Of a DNA stretch of 64,000 nucleotides, positions 26,982 through 37,243 are shown piece after piece. This DNA is from Rhea pennata. Its lineage: Eukaryota; Chordata; Aves; Rheiformes; Rheidae. Every line of letters starts with the position of its first letter. Position 1 is the stretch's first letter. Below the pieces are notes generated by a model. It did not search any database and was not told the origin of the DNA. It saw nothing but the letters and a program-made list of their open reading frames with translations. The stretch spans positions 2,728,001-2,792,000 of the forward strand of contig NC_084676.1 in assembly GCF_028389875.1 (NCBI RefSeq), read 5' to 3'. The position numbers were made by a program, and so were the translations under genes.

Positions 26982-27187
26982 TTTTGTCTGCATCCAATCT
27001 AGGATTAACTCTACAGAGAAAGAGTTACTCCACTCTCAAGTATGCAGAGTGCTGCCAAAACCTGGCACCATCTAGCACTAGAACAGCACCAGTGGTACCA
27101 GGAGCGACTTGCCAGCACATTTCTCTCCCAGCAGCATAACACTATCACAGGCACTGAACAGCAATTGGTAGCTGACTACTGCTGGAT
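26982..27187 (-). ncRNA. SNORA74: H/ACA snoRNA SNORA74 (U19)
   Basis: Guides pseudouridylation of helix 69 of 28S rRNA (human positions 3741/3743 as I recall). Seen on the minus strand: lower stem CCAGCAG (27,185-27,179) with CUGCUGG (27,134-27,128), followed one base later by the H box AGAGAA (27,126-27,121). The pocket has UAGUCA on the 5' side and GUUAUG on the 3' side. These pair with UGACU and GUAAC (one G-U) flanking the UA of the helix-69 sequence GUAACUAUGACU. A second hairpin has stems GUGCUG/CAGCAC and CCUGGUACCA/UGGUGCCAGG; a third has UAACUCU/AGAGUUA. The 5' end resembles human U19 as remembered. The 3' end is set at an ACA box (26,987-26,985) plus three bases, giving 206 nt, near the mammalian 200; an AUA box ending at 27,038 is an alternative. 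Confidence 0.8.
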
Positions 27188-27227
27188 TTAAGGTCCATTT
27201 TGAATTGTAGAAAGCGCAGAATGAAGT

Positions 27228-27278
27228 AGAGGCCTCAAAGTACATCCCTGTGGTTACACAGGCCTCAGTACCTCCTCT
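27228..27278 (-). ncRNA. 51-nt intronic RNA hairpin next to SNORA74
   Basis: Minus-strand RNA folds as AGAGG/CCUCU, AGGUAC/GUACUU and CCUGUG/CACAGG with a UAAC loop: 17 pairs in three blocks separated by a bulge and a small internal loop. One G-U pair would be an A-C mismatch in plus-strand RNA, so the minus strand is favoured. It starts 41 bp from the snoRNA 5' end in the same intron. No H or ACA box fits it, so its class is unknown. Confidence 0.4.
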
Positions 27279-27667
27279 GTAACAACTGGACACGCTGCCT
27301 GCTTTGTTAGAAGAACCTGCGTTGTTATACCCACCCTGGAGCACCAAAGAGGTTCATTCATAGGCCAGTCAATGCCATTTAGTTACTAAACACTACAAAA
27401 TAAACAGATTTTTTCCCCTCCCTACTTTTGGCTTGTAGAAAGTTCACTCATGAAATTTTAAAAGAGTTTCTACACTTTCAACATCCCAAACGTGCAGCTT
27501 ATTATTTCACACCCCCACTGCTCTGCCCAGGGAGACCCTTCCCAAGGCAGAACCACAAGAGAGGCGGTTTCCTTCGGCAGAGCTGCACACGCCTCATTTG
27601 GTCACCTCCACAGCCGGCAAAACTCGGGAGCTTTCAGAAGGGAAGAAGTTTAATAAAGCACACTTAC

Positions 27668-27769
27668 TGGTAAACACTTTTTGTCTTCCAGGGAGTGCTC
27701 TGCCACCTGAGACCTCTGATTTGCAGCGATCCCTTCGCAGATGCTTAAGCTGCGTATCATCTTGAAGCT
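27668..27769 (-). ncRNA. SNHG4-like host gene, candidate exon 2
   Basis: A 102-bp segment with a strong acceptor (pyrimidine-rich, ending CTCTCTTTAG, with a plausible branch site about 40 nt upstream) and the donor CCA|GTAAGTG. It lies about 385 bp downstream of exon 1 on the minus strand. An ATG near its start stays open to the donor (about 31 codons), but the frame matches no protein I know. It could alternatively be a 5'UTR exon of a long MATR3 transcript; both may hold, as in mammalian SNHG4-MATR3 transcripts. Confidence 0.55.
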
Positions 27770-28153
27770 CTAAAGAGAGCATAAGAGAAACATCACTTCC
27801 AATATTCAATTAATTGAGTCGATATTAATATAATTAGATTGCTAACAGCTGGGATCAGGCTTGTGCGAGGGAAAAAAAAAAAAAAACAAACCGAGTAACT
27901 GGTTCAGGAATTACTTTTAAACAGCACAGCCTAGAAAAATTACTCTTCCCCCGACTCCCCAGCTCCACGGCCTCATCAGTTACCAAAACGGCGCACAGGC
28001 CGCCGTGCGCAACAACTACGCCCAGATTTTAGTAGCCTAGCCATTAAGAGTAACTCAGGTGGCGTTTTCCACTCCCTGAGGAGCCCAGGGAGGCGACGAG
28101 GCGCCCAGGCCCCTGAGCCCCAAACCACGCGGGCGGCCCGCGCCGTCCCTCAC

Positions 28154-28385
28154 CTCATGGCGGCCGGGAGGGCGCCGCGCCCCACTCGCCTCATGGCGGC
28201 CGGGAGGGCGCCTCATGGCGCCGTCCTTCACCTCACGGCGGCCGGGAAGGCGCCGCGCCGCGCCCCACTCGCCTCATGGCGGCCGGGACAGCGCCGCGCC
28301 CCACTCGCCTCATGGCGGCCGGGACGGCGGCGCGGGAAGCCGGCCCTGCCCGGCCGTCCCCAGCGGCTGCAGGCGCCGAGAGAGG
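28154..28385 (-). ncRNA. SNHG4-like host gene, candidate exon 1
   Basis: The 3' end is placed at the donor ATGAG|GTGAGG (28154). The 5' end at a TOP-like pyrimidine tract is tentative. An alternative, near-duplicate donor GAG|GTGAAG lies at 28232. Much of the exon is a 36-bp minisatellite. Spliced to the next exon, the ATG before the donor meets a stop after five codons, which argues for a noncoding role. Confidence 0.5.
28155..28320. repeat. 36-bp GC-rich minisatellite with ATGGCGGC units
   Basis: Units of CCTCATGGCGGCCGGGA followed by a GCGCCGCGCCCCACTCG-like part. Perfect ATGGCGGC cores start at 28157, 28193, 28276 and 28312; degenerate copies are at 28215 and 28235. Spacing is exactly 36 bp within pairs and 41-42 bp between. 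The core matches the YY1 recognition core. Confidence 0.85.
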
Positions 28386-29266
28386 CCAGGCGGCCGCGCG
28401 CCGCCGAGATGAGGCGGCTCCGCCGGCCCCGCCTCGGCCTCGCCCCTCGGGGCGGTGCCCGGCCCGAGAAGGCGCCGCCGGGCGGCCGGAGCGGGGCCGC
28501 GGGGCCCCGCGGTGGTGCCGCGAGGGGCGGCTCCTCCGGCGGCTGTAGCTGCGGGCGCGGCGCTCCCTGCAGCGCGGCGTCCCGCTCCCGGCGTTGCAGG
28601 AGCATCGGGCTTGGGTCGCGCTGTGGTCTGCCCCGTCCGCCACCCCCCACACCCCATTAGTGCTTCACCTCCTCGGGGTTGAAATGTTTGAACCTCACAC
28701 GCGTTACTGGGCTCGGTGTGGACAGAGCCTAACACCGCAGAGATCAGGGCAAGGGAACCGCCAGTCCCTTCTGGTTCAGTGATTTCCAGGGATGAATATG
28801 GCCCTAGCGATCAACAGTGTCGCTCCAGGCAGGAGATGGGCTTTCGCTGGAGGCCGACCCTTGCATAGATATTTTTGTAGCGCTATAGCTCCATGGTAGT
28901 GCAAGTGCCTCAAGGGGATGCACTGTGCCAGCAGATGGAGTTTCATGCTCTGATTCAACGCATCCTGCTAATTATGGGAGTAAAATCTCAGGTCGGATCC
29001 CTCCTTCATCCTGGGTCAGTAGCTCTGGGGTTGAACAGACATCCAGAACTTGTTGCGCTTCCTGGAGCACAAACTGCAGTGCTGTGCTGGGATGCAGGGA
29101 GCTAAGGGAAGCTGTCTTTGCTCTGCACCTGGACGAGAGGAGCTCTTCTGAGTCTGCTTGTGCTTTTGTTTTGTTTTGTGGTAACTTGTATCTCTAATTT
29201 GGCTTAAAATGAGACATCTCAGGCCCTTCAATCCCCAATTCCTTCAATCTCCTTCTGCACTCGCAG

Positions 29267-29418
29267 GTGAAAATGAGCATGTATTTAGCTTTCACCAAGC
29301 TGGAGCTAAGACAACTAACAGGCCAAGGGGGTGTCTCAGCAGGAAACAATAATATGATATTCGCCAATGCCGGCTCTGCCTGAAATCCTGTGTTGGAGAT
29401 GGGAGAAGGACAGCACAG
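29267..29418 (+). other. Candidate plus-strand exon (unassigned)
   Basis: A 152-bp segment bounded by a pyrimidine-rich acceptor ending CTGCACTCGCAG and the donor CAG|GTAAGC. One frame is open for 38 codons and then stops inside, so if real it is noncoding or 5'UTR. It lies about 700 bp right of the second island. Splicing strength is the only evidence. Confidence 0.3.
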
Positions 29419-32400
29419 GTAAGCAGATGTAACCCAGCCTTCATGAAAACAGCTCTTGGACAGTCAAACAGTCAAGGCAAAAGTGAGTGCTGTAGACACC
29501 GCTGTGGTGTTGCTACAGGCAACTGCCAGTATCTCCAAGCCCAGGCCTGGATCCAGGCTGGAGGGGAGCTGGCTCAGCTCGGTGACACGGAGGACCTGTT
29601 GCCCAGCTGGGTGGGGGCTCCAGCAGTTGTGTGGTTCACTCAGCTCTGTAAACAGGTGTCTGGCAGGGTTACTGCTGCACAAACCGCAGGCGAGACATTG
29701 CCGGGTTCAGCCTGTTTCAGAGGCATTTTCTCAGCAGTCAGAAAGGATGCAGCAGATGTAGAGAGCATGTATGCCAGGACGCCAGGGCAGTAGTGGGCTT
29801 TACTTTACACATGGCAGAGCTGATGTGTTTCTCCTGGTGTTACACCTTTTATCCAAAGTTCCCAAATAACATGCAAGCATTTGCCTTAGCCGTCCTCACT
29901 GCATGAGATCAACAAATGCTCCAAGGCCAATTACTAGCCAGGAAAGCTGTACAGGAGCATAAGGAAGTCTATGCTGTCATGTGGTGAGATGCTGTTCTTG
30001 GCATTGAGATTCACTGAGCTCTGATACTCTGATATTGGACGTTCAGAAAGATTTTGGAGCATCTCCCTGATCCTGCTGAAAAAGTCTCATTATGAAAGGC
30101 TGGGCATATTAGTGTGGGCCCAGCACTGCACTAATGGGCTATACACAACTTCCAAACTTCTGCTGTCACTTGCCCAGTCTGCTCCGGGTATCAGCGAATA
30201 CCTGTGAACATGTGCCCTCAGCCGCTGGCAATACTACCCCAAGAAACAAAATCATGAAGTGCCCTCTACCTGCAGTTGCTTTTCATCTACATCTTGTTGG
30301 CAATAAGCCTGAATCTTTAGCGCTGGAGCATAGCCAAAAAATGGCTGTCCTTCATTCCCAGAGCCCCTTGCTTGGGGACCGTCCTGCAGCCCCTTTGCAG
30401 TATGAACCCACCATCTTGGGCTGGTTTGTGGGCAGACAGTTATGATTTGCACTGCTGGCAGCACGTGCTGGAAGGATATCTTCTGGGCACCTACTGCAAC
30501 ATGTCACTGTCTTTGCCCTGCATGCAGTTTCGTGATGAGAAAACCACACTTTGGCACCTGTTAGGTGACAAGACTGAGAATCATCCCCTCCACCCACAGG
30601 TTGTGAGGCAGGTCTGTGGAGGAGAGGAGGTAGGTTTTCCACGATGTCCACCGTCTTGCTGAGATACGTGAGGGAGTGAGTGGGGAAAGTTAATGAGTCA
30701 CCAGCTGCGTCATTGTATAGGAACTCACCTAATATTTTCCACCACTCGGCTGCCAAGAGGGTCTCTCAGCCTTGGAGAGAACAAGCCCAGCACTGTCTGG
30801 AGCAAGGCAGGGACAAGCTGCTTTGATGAGGAGCCCCTGCTCGTAATGACAGGTTCCACTGCATCCGTGAAGAACAGCTGCCCCCGTTGGACAGAAATAA
30901 AACCCCAAAAAGCATTTGAAGAAGGCAGACACAGGAGCAGATGATTGCCTACGGCAAGAGAGCAGCTCCAGCTGCCTCTCCACAGCAGGCATCATCAGTG
31001 TCCTCCGAAGAGCTCCGGTCGCATCCTCATGCTGTGAGTGCCTAAGCTACGGGAAAGAGCGGGTGGGAGGGAGCCCAGCCTTTCCTGAGAGAAGTTTGAA
31101 ATGCCTCACTGGAGTGCAAAGCCTGCAGCAAAAAACTTTCCAAATGGTCTTTGAATGGATCCTGAGTGAGGTTATTGCTACACTGCCATGCCCAGCTCCC
31201 ATCTTAGTTTGTGCAAGCAGCAGTAGACTCGCCAAGTAACATGGAGCTCAGAGCTAGTGACCCGCAGAGGCTATGAGAGGAATAAGTGTGTCTCCTTCCC
31301 AAAGAGTGACATGCCAGGACCACATGTTTGGCCTACTTGTTTTAGGGCTAGGCTTTTTGCCATTGGCAGATCACTGCCATTTTTAAGCTGAGTCTTCCTT
31401 CCTTGTATATCTGAAGTGCATTAAAATGGGTAAGCAGAAAGCTTACAAACCTGCAGGCAGTTTCCCATTTGCTGATGAAGTCTGTGCTTGATTTTATTTT
31501 TCTAGCCCCACAAATCCTGTGTTTCCTGTGCTAGTCCTCCACATGCTTTGGTATGCATCCCAACATGTTTTTTTTTTTTTTTTTTTTTTGTGGATGCTTA
31601 CACTGAAGCTGATCTTGCAGAACTCTCCAGTTTCAGTCAGGAAAGTACCTTTACTACTTGAATATGGTACCTTTAAGGTCCTTCCACTGCAGCTCATCAC
31701 ACAGGTGAAATTGCATTCTTCCTTGCTGAAAACGAAAATTGGACCTCAAAATCCAAGGAGACACACAAATCTCATTCTTCAGATTGGAAGAAATTGCTGT
31801 CTTAGCTGGATAATGGAACTAGAAAGAGACATTTTTATGAAATGAATCATTTTTACTCACTGAGAGCACAAAGAGGGACTTTTCTGCCAGGGACAAATTT
31901 TCTCTTAGCCCCTATCTTGTTAAGCTAAAGTACTTCTGGGATCCATCTAACCAGCTATCCGTCTAACAGGAGCTATGCATTTCAAGCCACTTTGAGAAGC
32001 TATCAAATTCCACAGAGAGGACACTGGAGTTTCCACTTCCTGAATATGATCACAAGATGGCATTACAGACTTAAAAGCTGAGCCAGCTCTGGTAACAGGT
32101 TGGAGATCTTCCCCAGACCCTGATGTGTCCAGCCCCAGAAGGCTTTTAAAGAAGCTGTGGACTTAACCCTGCCTGCTGAGCTTTTCCAATATATTTGAGC
32201 CTCAGACACTTTCTTTTAATCATGTTACGTTAATGTCAAGGCTGTGGTTTAACCACACAGACGTGCAGTATGTGAAATGAATAGCTGCAGCAGTTGCTCC
32301 TGTAATCTGTGAGCAATCTGATTGCACTGATTTAAGCTAGTTACAGTGTTGACAGTTAATGCCATGCACAGCACTTTAATCTTGACCTGCAAGACTTTAG

Positions 32401-32789
32401 GCTCTTCCAGTGCATCCTCTGCCCCTGTGTAGACACTGCTAATCAGATCAAATGGTGAAGGAGTTTATGATGTGGCTAAATGGAGGCAAGGGTGAATCAT
32501 GAGCAAAATGTAGCTGGATCCTTTTAGTTGAAAAGCACAATTAAAACAGTCTTTTGTTCGCCTGAGAGTGATTTGGGAGGGTAATAATATGTCTTTCAAT
32601 AACTTACAGCCTTAAAATAAGAAAAACAAAATGAGAAAAATTGTTCCTTTTGGATGCTTGGATCATTTTAAAAAATCAAAGCTTACTGAGAGTTATGCTT
32701 CTCTGAGTCAGATAAAGCCACAGTGCATTATGCCCTCCATGTCCCCTGCTGACACTGCCCTCCCTGGGACGCGGTGCCCAGCTTGGCTG

Positions 32790-33070
32790 TCTGGCCCGAG
32801 TCCTGGGCTTTGAGTCCCTGCCTGAGCTGCTGTAGGTGTCCCTGGCTCCAGCCCTGGCTCTGTCCCCATCTCCAGCTGGACCTTTTGGCTCTGTGCCGTT
32901 AGTAGCTTGTCTCCTGGGTGGACCCTTTGGACATATGTCGTAGCTGTGTCTTTGGCCTTGTTCCCTAGATGGGCTTTGGACCCAGGGTAGCAGGGTCTCC
33001 AGCCCTGTCCTTAGCCCTATCTCCTCTTGCTCTTGACGGGACACTCTTGGTAGACTCTGGAGCTGAGTCT
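32790..33070. repeat. Degenerate minisatellite, period about 24 bp
   Basis: Repeated TTTTGGCTCTG, TTTGGACATATG, TTTGGCCTTGTT and TTTGGACCCAGG, each followed about 15 bp later by TAG, suggest a decayed tandem repeat with units of about 24-30 bp. Boundaries are approximate. Confidence 0.45.
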
Positions 33071-33564
33071 TGCTGTGCTTGGCACCAACAGACCCTGTTC
33101 CCTGCACTGTGATATGGCTCTGCCTGCTGTGTGCAGCCCTTACGGGATGACACCCATTAGTGAGGGCACTGCCTGGGCTGAGGTCACCCCGACTCCCCTT
33201 CCCTCTGGAGCAGCTGGCCTTTGCTCCCTGGCAGACTCGTCATCTTGTTGTGAGAGAGTAGGTGCAATAACTAATATGCTCTGCACTGCCCCTATTTCAC
33301 CATGGACCTCACTGTGGCCCAGCAGGAAGGAATTGTGCTGGCACAATGTTCAGAAGCTGGAGCAAGAACAGAAAATGCTGGGCTGCGTCGATGTGAGGCT
33401 CGCTGTTCTTTTAAGTAAGTGCGTGCTCCAGCCAGCAGCTACTGGCTTCATTCTCTGGTCCCTTCTTGTGAGAGCAATGGAGCAAGGAGCAAGCACAATC
33501 TACCTGTATCTCCCTCCTTGTCCAAGGAACTGGGGGAATGAAGGGCCCTACAGCCTCCCACAGG

Positions 33565-33650
33565 AGCTTTCTATATACATATATATTATATATATATAAA
33601 AGTATGTATATGTGTGTGGAGTGTTTTGTTTGTTTGTTTGTTTGTTTTTT
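33565..33650. repeat. AT-rich and GTTT microsatellites
   Basis: A TATATA-rich run (33,570-33,600) passes into TATGTGTG and then (GTTT)n at 33,627-33,647. Confidence 0.85.
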
Positions 33651-36600
33651 GAAAGATCAGTGCCTGTGCTGTCTTTTGGGGTGACAGCTCTCCCCTCTGC
33701 AGCTGCCCTGGGGGTGGTAATGGGACGAGAGCCATTGCTGAGCTGACTCTGAGCTCTAGCTGGATGTGACCCTCTGGGCAGCACAGAGGGTCAGGCCAGA
33801 GAGAAGGAAATGTAACTCAGGCTGTTCCCGGCTTCTGTGGGCTTGGAGGAAAGAGCAATCAGAAAAGGTTATAGGAAAAAAACACCCCTGCCGGAGGGAT
33901 GGACATACCAGCAGCGAGCGCAGTGCTGCTGGGCAGGAGCGAGCCCTGCCTCCCCTCTCCCTGCAAGGAGACTCTCCCCCGGCCGCCCTCCCTTCAGGCC
34001 CCCCTGGGTTTTATCGCACCATCAGTGCCCTGGTTTTATGTTGTTCAAAAGGTACTCAGGCAGCACAAGGAAATCTGTGCAGTTGGCCCTCTGTCTCGTC
34101 TGTAATTGCTGTGGGGTGAATTTCCTTTTTTTTTTTTTTTTTTTTTGTTTTCCCTTTATTTTCCTCTGTTTCTCTAGCAGACCCCTGGAAATGCCCTGCT
34201 TCCCTTTCCTCTCTCATCCATCCCTTCTTCTTACTCTGCTTTGACTTACTCAGTGAGTTCCTCCTCAGCTGATTCTCCTTCCCTGATAGCCTTCTCCTTT
34301 CTCAATTCTTATTTTCCACATTTCTCTCTTCTCTCTCTCCCTCCAGTGTTCCTGTCCAGAAGGCAGACTGCAAACTGCCAGATAGTGCTCTGATAATTAC
34401 TCAGTACCTTTGAGCTAAGCAGATCCTAAACCACTTTCCGAGCATGCTAGGCGTGCTCTGCTAACCATATGGAGGGTGCTAGCCCAAGCCATTTTGGGGA
34501 TCTATTGCAAACATCACAGCAACAAGTTGCAGGGCCTGTCTTGGTTGCAAAATTACAAGTGGTGAAGTAGCTGGCTTTGCCCTGAGCACGGGACTCACAA
34601 CGTGCTCTTGTCCCACAGCCCCTCTAGCTCCTTTAGGGATGCAGCTTAGGCATTTGCACACGTGCTGGGTGATCCCCTTGTGCTCTGCCAGCCCATTCGG
34701 CTGCTGCAGCCCCCTGTGTCCAGCACCTCCGAAGAGCAATGAGGCCGTGGCATTGCAGGGAGCCCCCTTGCAGCTGGCTATCCCTGGAGCCCATAGCGAG
34801 AGCAGCTGCACCAGGCCTTGTCTGCAAAAGAGGAGCTGGAGAGCTTGGAGCAAGGACCCCGTATCTGGGTTGGCCTGGTTCCCTCGCAGCCTGGCAATTG
34901 TCCCTTACACGTTCCATCCCACCGGAGCAAGGGCAGGGCTGGGAGGAAAGCACCCGGCAGGCACCATCCTGCCTTTGGCACTGGTGTCCCAAACCGCTGC
35001 CGCTATTTTCTCCATGGTGAAACCGGCTCTAGCGTGCAGCAAGACTAACCAAAGCAGATCTTTTCCCTTCCAGAGGTCTGCCCAGTCTCCAGCCTGCAAG
35101 GGAAAGGCTCTGCGGGGCTGGTGTCTGGGCACAGCAGGTGGCTGAAGGCCTCGAGTGGCACCAACCCAAGCATACAAGACAGCTTTTCTGGGAACGCAGG
35201 GCCGAGATAAGGAACAGCAGTTGCACAGAAACACTTAAAGTGCTCCCAGTTACGATAACATAAAAGCCAGTTACTGAGAGTGCCATTTTTTTGGTGCTGG
35301 TTTAATTCCGTGAGGTCTTGCAAAGCCCGACTCAAGTCCCAGGGGAGTTTTGCCAGTGCTAGCGCCTACCGCCAGGTTGGTGTAAGCATTGCTGATGTAC
35401 CCGGACACACTGGAGGCGCATGACTGGTGAAGACGAGAAGGGGCACAATAAGAAAAGACCAAGGCCAGTATTGTGCAGGCAGCTAACTAGAAACAGATTA
35501 TTCCATTTGATTAAAAAAAGAAAAAGAATATGGAAAATTTCATTCTTAGGACAGAAACCCCCAAATAGGTTTTTTTTTTAAGAAAAGAAAGTCTAAAAAC
35601 ATCATTTTGCTTTGATTTGAAAGCTATTTTTAGTCTTCAGGCTGTGAGATAAAGTACATTTGAGTTGATGAGGCATTTCTCAACAAAAATATATCTCTTT
35701 TCATCTTGAAAATACTGAAATGGGTTGTTTCAAAATTTTCAGCATTTTGCTGCTTTTTTTGAAAACAAAATTTTTAATTTAGCTGAAATGTCTTTTTTTC
35801 TGAAAGGAAACTGCCTTGATTACATTTTTTTTTCAACAGCTTTAATTAGAATTAACAATTACAGCTGATTTTTAGCTGTGTGATATACAGCTGGACCGAG
35901 TTCACTGCCCAGCCCTCTCTGCTATGGGACTTCCAAACAAACTCCAGCACTGGCAAAAGCTGAGTCCTCTGCAACATTTTAGCCTTGTCTAGCCATTGAA
36001 ATTTCTTTTTTTCTTCATTTTTTCTTTTTTTCCTGCTCCAGGGATTAGTTTTTACCAGTGCAGCATGTCTAACAGAGTCAGGGAACTTCACAGTGAGTTG
36101 AGATCACATTGATTTATTGAAGAAGAAGCTGCATAATAATTCTTCCTATTTTTCTCCCTTGAGGAAAAAAAAAAGGTAACAACGCCAGAAAGGCAGCTTG
36201 TTTTAACTGTATTTGTAGACATTATGTTCATCCACTACATGATAGGAAAGTCTAAGGTCTGCAGAACCGTCATGAGAAAGAAGGAAACTCTGGCTGGTCT
36301 GACACAACTTCTGGGAGGAAGCTGGTAAAGTGAAGGCATTTGGGATTCAGGCACCATCTTTTAAGTCTGAAACGAGCATTAGGCATGGATCAGTCCATGG
36401 TCTGGCCAAGGCTGTGCTGACAGAGATCCTACTGAAGCAAGATCTGCCACTGGGCACTGGAGAATCCTTGCTTGTCATGCACAGCACGATCTCCACTTTA
36501 GGCAGCCACTCCAGGAGCCTCTGGGCATCAGCAGAAGGAGAATAGCCCTTTAGTTCAAGTCCTTATTGCCTCTGCAGCAAAAATCCTTCCTTCAACTCAG

Positions 36601-37189
36601 AATGATTAGTGACAAGGGCAAAGAGTCAAATCCGCAGGTCTCCAAAAGATCCTGCAGAAGTCTCAGCCCCATAAGGCCTGATCCTCCTCAAGTCTCACTT
36701 GGGAGCACCCTCCTCGCAGGAGACCAAGAGCTAAGGCAGCGGTGTCTTTGACAGAGGGGGTCGCTCTGCAAGGCGCAGCTCCCCGGAGTGTCGGTGTCTC
36801 ATCCAGGGCTCAGGGCTGGGTCTGCATCGCATGAACTCCCTGCGGAGTTCATGCCTGAAGAAGGGGGCAGAAGGCCTCACAAAGAGAAAGTGGAAGGATT
36901 GAGCTGGGGCATCTCATTTCCCTGCTTTAGCATCTCTTTTGATACATATTTACTGTAAGTTACATTAATAGCACATAGAAAGGTCTCCCCTTTTTAGGAA
37001 ATTAGTCTGTCATGGGACACATATACCATGACACCAGTATTGCACATTTTCACTCCTGAGAAGTGGAGATTACTGGCTCTGCACCTCTTAGAAGAACAGC
37101 TGGGTGTGGAGAAGAACTGGAAGGTGCTGACAGCTGGAGCCAGCACTCTTCAGCAGCTGTGACTCACTCCCAGCTCTCATGAGGGTCTT

Positions 37190-37243
37190 GAATAAAATGG
37201 GTCATGAATAAAATTATTCATTGGGTCATGAATAAAATTATTT
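37190..37243. repeat. Short tandem duplication
   Basis: GGGTCATGAATAAAATTATT occurs twice in tandem with a third partial copy (GAATAAAAT) before it; each unit carries an AATAAA. Confidence 0.8.

Larger units (their letters stand above)
28080..28660 (-). promoter_or_regulatory. CpG island, promoter of SNHG4-like snoRNA host gene
   Basis: GC-rich island whose minus-strand side ends in a consensus donor and is followed by a splice-competent exon and an intron carrying an H/ACA snoRNA. A pyrimidine tract CCTCTCTC on the minus strand (28,385 to 28,378) could be a 5'TOP start, typical of snoRNA host genes, but the exact start site is a guess. By synteny it matches the upstream mammalian promoter that serves SNHG4 and long MATR3 transcripts. 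Confidence 0.65.

Noticed and set aside
28157-28735. Open frames of 130-170 codons in the second CpG island
   Set aside because: Same compositional artefact; the repeated MAAGRAP-type peptide is just the minisatellite translated.
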